A program made the position numbers and the translations under genes. From Sipunculus nudus (Eukaryota > Annelida > Sipuncula > Golfingiida > Sipunculidae): DNA of 64,000 nt. The notes beneath the pieces are model-generated. The model ran no database searches, had not been told where the DNA came from, and saw only the letters and a program-made list of their open reading frames with translations. This document shows, in pieces, positions 60,461 to 64,000 of the stretch. The stretch lies in contig CM049321.1 in NCBI GenBank assembly GCA_026874595.1, positions 23,555,979 to 23,619,978 on the forward strand, given 5' to 3'. Positions within the stretch are counted from its first letter, which is position 1; each line of letters begins with the position of its first letter.

Positions 60461-60987
60461 CCTCGGCCGAATCCGTTGGCTTCTAGCCTCGGATGTAAAT
60501 AGGGGGCCCTTATGGAAAGTATTCCGGCAAGGTCAAGGCCATGGCTGGTCAAACCCACATCTGTTGTGTGTTTTTCAAAAGCAAATCAATGTATTTTGTG
60601 TACAAAAAAGCTATAAAGACTACACTTATCCAAGAAACAGCAGGGAAAATCCCATATATATATTTATCTAGAACCGCTCGCGGATACAGTTAACGCCAGG
60701 AATTCCACCCCGAGTCGGCGATGACTGAGGCACTTGTTATGAAATGAATTTTCTGGTTTTATTACTGTCGGAACCTGGTAATAGTTGATGTTTAGCAACA
60801 CATCAAGCCCTTATAATACACTTCATATGGCAAATCAATCTAATTTTTGTGGAAACTGTGATCTTTCGTAAAACGAGTCAGTAGAAATGGCAACCCATTG
60901 GATTTCCGGCAAACATCTCCAAAATTGGTGGATAATCATTGCGCCATACATACATCCGAGGCTAGAAGCCAACGGATTCGGCCGAGG
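60461..60987. mobile_element. Foldback element with perfect 37-bp inverted repeats
   Basis: 60461-60497 and 60951-60987 are exact reverse complements over 37 bp (outer end CCTCGGCCGAATCCG, inner end GCCTCGGATGTA). The 453-bp interior has no coding evidence. No clear target duplication. Perfect identity of the arms suggests recent activity or gene conversion. Confidence 0.7.
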
Positions 60988-60989
60988 AT

Positions 60990-61716
60990 TTCCGAATGTA
61001 GACTATTCAGCTGGGACCTGGAATTTGCTTCAGCGTATCACGTGACTCACCAGAAGGGTATCTGCCAAAAAAATTCAGTGTTACAAAAACAGAGAAAGTA
61101 TTTTCGAAATACACATATAAGACTTATGAAGACAACATAAATCTAAACGGCATCATGTAAATTTAAAGCAACCAGTAAGCCTTCAAATGTTGGAAGATTT
61201 CTGTGATATCGATGAAGGCATATTTCCATTTGAATTCTGCCTTATGGGTGTAATAAAACATGCCACCCTTTCATCCATGTATATAATTTGCCTCATTGAT
61301 GATACTCGGCTCGTTTCGCATCTCTGTGAATCAGGGATTTTCGCTTCATACAATTAACCGAACGTCTTGGGTTTGCAAACATGCAAATTACATGCACACT
61401 TAATTATCTTGCCAATGTGGTGGGCGTTTCGCTTTGTTATTCGAGGTTTTGCGATATTTCAACACTACCTATGACAGTATGTTATGACATATATATCGAA
61501 ATTAGAATGGTATTTACCTTGTATAAATACTTTAAATTAAAATATAAAAACAAAGTAAATTGGTTAAATTGAAAAATCTGAACTATGAAATATCGTACTT
61601 GTGAAAAAGAATTGCATATACAATCATACATGTTGTTAAGCACATATCAGCTGATGTCACAATAAATGGTTCTATTTGATATTCATTAGTGAGCATATTT
61701 ATCTTTTATCTTTCTG
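60990..61716. other. No recognisable feature
   Basis: AT-rich; short ORFs only. Confidence 0.35.
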
Positions 61717-61947
61717 CTTAAGGTCCCAATTTACCTACCTTTCGAAAAAGAATTCATGTGATATCTAGCTTCCTCTGTGAATATATTAATGATCAAAGGG
61801 TAATTTTGGTTGTGAAAAGTTTTTAAAACGCCTTCGTGAAGGATGTATGAACTTTTTTATCAACAATGTTTGTAAACACAGCAATGTTGACAGACGGAAA
61901 TAAAAATATCGTAATCTATGGTGGTAGGTTGGATATATATATATATA

Positions 61948-63160
61948 CAGTGGAACCCCGCCTTGCGACCACCCCACAATTGCGACCACCCCACAATTAC
62001 GACCATTTTGCTTGGTCCCGAATTTTTTTTAGTTTATTTATGTTTAAAAATGACTCAAAATTACGACCACCCCTGAATTCAGAATTACGACCAGATTGCC
62101 TGGCCCCAGCGCTAATGCGACCCCGCTAATGCGACCACCGCCCAGAAGTACTGAAACAACATTTGTCACGAGTCAATGGCTGCGTCTTGTCACAGGCGCC
62201 TTAACGAAAGATCAAAGCGGGTAACAAGGTTACTTAACCCGAGTTTTAATCTGGTCCCGCATATCTTCCCGACTCGGTGTCTTCGCTGAGACTCGTTGAG
62301 GTGTAGGTTATAGATCAAAGAGGGTAACCATCGGCCTGATTACTTAATGAGCCGGTCGGACCTGGGGTCAGATGCTAATTGCCCCTCAGTGATCACCAGT
62401 ATTACAGCTACCCTAAGTGTGGGGTTGCGGGCGTAATATTTCAACTCATCACATATTGTTCGATCCTCATTGGTAAAATTAACAACCTAGTTAATCCTAA
62501 ATGTGTTCATACCTTACTGACACTGAGTATTGAGCAGTCAGTGAAATGTATAAATAAAGCTTGCATAGGGGGAAAATCCTTCACATTAACTTGCCTTTTC
62601 TGATAGATCGTTGTCAGTTTATTTCTCGACTGGTTAAGTTTTCATTTAAATTGCTTGCTGTTAGGCAACCATGCCTCTGAAAGAGCTCTCCTTGAAGGAT
62701 AAAGTGGCGTTATAATCAAGGCGGCAACACCACGCGCAGTCAGCACATAATGGCTCAGCAGTTTAGCGTCGGGAAAACTCAAGTGCACGCAATATATACT
62801 CAAGCGGAAGGCTAAATATATGACAGCCACGTATTATGTTCAATATGCATTCAGCAGGTTATAATCGTATTGCCTTAGTGTTATTATTTGTTAATCATCA
62901 GTCACTACGTACATGTATATTAATTTTTATCCTGAATAAATATGTATAGCTACACACAAAAAACATTCATAATAAGGATCCTCCGCGAAGTAAAATATTT
63001 TTTTATAATTCACATAAAAGATATGCAATAGATAAGCTCTGATACACATTAAATATCTGCGTGTTATATGCGACCACGGTAAGAGTTTCACAAATACGAC
63101 CACCCCCAAATTACGACCACTTTGCTCAGTCCCCAGGGTGGTCGTAATTGTGGGGTTCCA

Positions 63161-63163
<3 letters not shown>
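61948..63163. mobile_element. Pogo/Tigger-like element, 1.2 kb, with transposase remnant
   Basis: Ends CAGTGGAACCCCGCC and, reversed, CAGTGGAACCCCACAATTAC, both next to TA. GCGACCACC/TTACGACCA repeats lie inside both ends. It carries a broken N-terminal helix-turn-helix coding remnant (62671-62830) but no DDE domain. Confidence 0.82.
62671..62830 (+). pseudogene. Broken pogo/CENP-B-type helix-turn-helix remnant
   Basis: ATG PLKELSLKDKVAL, then an in-frame stop. Removing two bases gives IKAA, and in the next frame LAQQFSVGK-like AQQFSVGKTQVHAI. The order K-x-SLxxKvaLI ... LAxxFxVGKtqV is that of the psq/CENP-B HTH at the start of Tigger transposases. Two or more frameshifts; the catalytic part is absent. 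Confidence 0.6.

Positions 63164-63210
<47 letters not shown>
63164..63210. repeat. (TA)n microsatellite
   Basis: TA run between the pogo-like element and the right part of MITE copy C. Confidence 0.9.
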
Positions 63211-63213
<3 letters not shown>

Positions 63214-63694
63214 TGCGGAGGTAGAAAGGTCACTTGTTGCAAACGGCATTTGCAAAACTTTGACCTGTCTGACTTGCTGTCAGTTGCCCTTGTTAAATTT
63301 ATTTTATTTATTTTGTGCGCCCCCACATATTATGAACCCGTCGTGATAAACTAAACCAGCAGCCTGTGTGCGGTGATATCCACGTTTTCTGGCCTATTTT
63401 TTTTTTATAAAAGCTCCAACGGATTAATAAATTTAGTATATAAAGGTATGATAGGTGGTTGGGCCCCTTTATAACTATAGGTGGTTTACTAAATCGATAT
63501 AAACGTAAAATATTAACATTTACTGTTAGGGTGACGGAAGATAACCAAAATAAGATAAGATAATCCAAGGAAATGAAAATATAAAAAAAAATAAATGCAA
63601 CCTTTTGACATCTACTTTAATTCTTTAAATACTACAGACTCTTGTAATAAAATGTTGATATTTATACGACACTCAGAATTAAAATCCCCGTCTA

Positions 63695-63830
63695 AGGCCC
63701 CTTTTCCATGCGCGCGTTTCCGCGCTCGTTTCCGCGCGTTGGAAAAATCGCGCTTAACGGAGCTTTTTCCATTTGCGCGGAAATGCGCGCGTTTCCACGG
63801 AATCCCCCCCCCCCCCCCCCCCCACACTTC
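63695..63830. mobile_element. MITE terminus with GCGCGTTTCC repeats
   Basis: AAGGCCCCTTTTCCATGCGCG followed by several GCGCGTTTCC units and their inverse (GGAAATGCGCGCG), then a poly-C run (63807-63823). The right end is not identified before the window ends. In style it resembles the 22541-23212 element. Confidence 0.45.
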
Positions 63831-64000
63831 CAGTGACGTGTTTTCACAAGGGATTCCCCGTCCCAAAGCCTTCCCGGTAACATGTCGAGCATGTGTCTGT
63901 TATGTACAGTTCACTTTATGCATGTATACATTTAAAATTTCGTTATATTTGCAGAAACGTACAGTTTTTATTACTGTAATGTGCTATTGACAGGCGGGAG
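63831..64000. other. Window end, nothing recognised
   Basis: The ORF at 63595-63990 runs through repeat sequence and is not supported. Confidence 0.4.

Larger units (their letters stand above)
61722..63467. mobile_element. TTAA-flanked MITE copy C, split by a nested insertion
   Basis: 61722-61947 matches the left part of copies A and B; 63206-63467 matches the right part. TTAA is present at 61718-61721; the right site is altered (TTTATAA). The break lies in a (TA)n run where the other copies have GCATATATACGAAGG, and the gap is exactly filled by the pogo-like element. Confidence 0.8.

Noticed and set aside
63595-63990. 131-codon ORF at the window end
   Set aside because: Reads through the GCGCGTTTCC repeat and a poly-C run; no coding signal.

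Overview
This looks like eukaryotic, AT-rich, intron-rich DNA from an invertebrate, most probably a mollusc and perhaps a bivalve. The basis is GT/AG-bounded exons, lectin domain modules (PAN, C-type lectin, SUEL) joined at phase-1 introns, C2H2 zinc-finger genes, and dispersed repeats of a kind I associate with bivalve genomes. The species call is inference; no species-specific marker was tested.

Layout. From 1 to 28.7 kb there are three loci of one C2H2 zinc-finger family: an intact gene with 11 tandem fingers (2381-3874), an intact gene with 8 irregular fingers (18662-19786), and a decayed copy (28016-28665). Each has a splice acceptor 10-23 bases before its ATG, and each starts with an acidic module holding a psi-K-x-E (SUMO-type) motif. 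A 19-bp minisatellite of about 950 bp ends about 50 bases before the coding exon of the second gene. From 32.4 to 33.9 kb lies a frameshifted hAT transposase on the minus strand. From 34.3 to 43.0 kb is a secreted PAN plus C-type lectin gene, with a fossil copy of one of its exons upstream. From 50.2 to 59.8 kb is a six-exon gene for a single-pass membrane protein: signal peptide, SUEL lectin domain, Thr-rich stalk, Ig domain, transmembrane helix, very short tail. Its exon lengths sum to 984 nt (327 codons plus stop) and all five introns are phase 1.

Most of the remainder is DNA transposon debris. Four hAT-like elements have matching or near-matching 8-bp target duplications. There are three copies of a TTAA-flanked MITE, one of them split by a TA-flanked pogo/Tigger-like element that still carries a helix-turn-helix remnant. 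Other items are a Helentron/pearl-like repeat, SINE-like tRNA remnants, a foldback element with perfect 37-bp arms, and many (TA)n and poly-G/C tracts.

The most interesting items are the SUEL-Ig membrane receptor, the PAN-CTLD lectin with its fossil exon, and the zinc-finger family with its shared N-terminal module and the adjoining minisatellite. The genes do not form an operon or a visible pathway. The two lectin genes share a plus-strand orientation and may both act in extracellular recognition.
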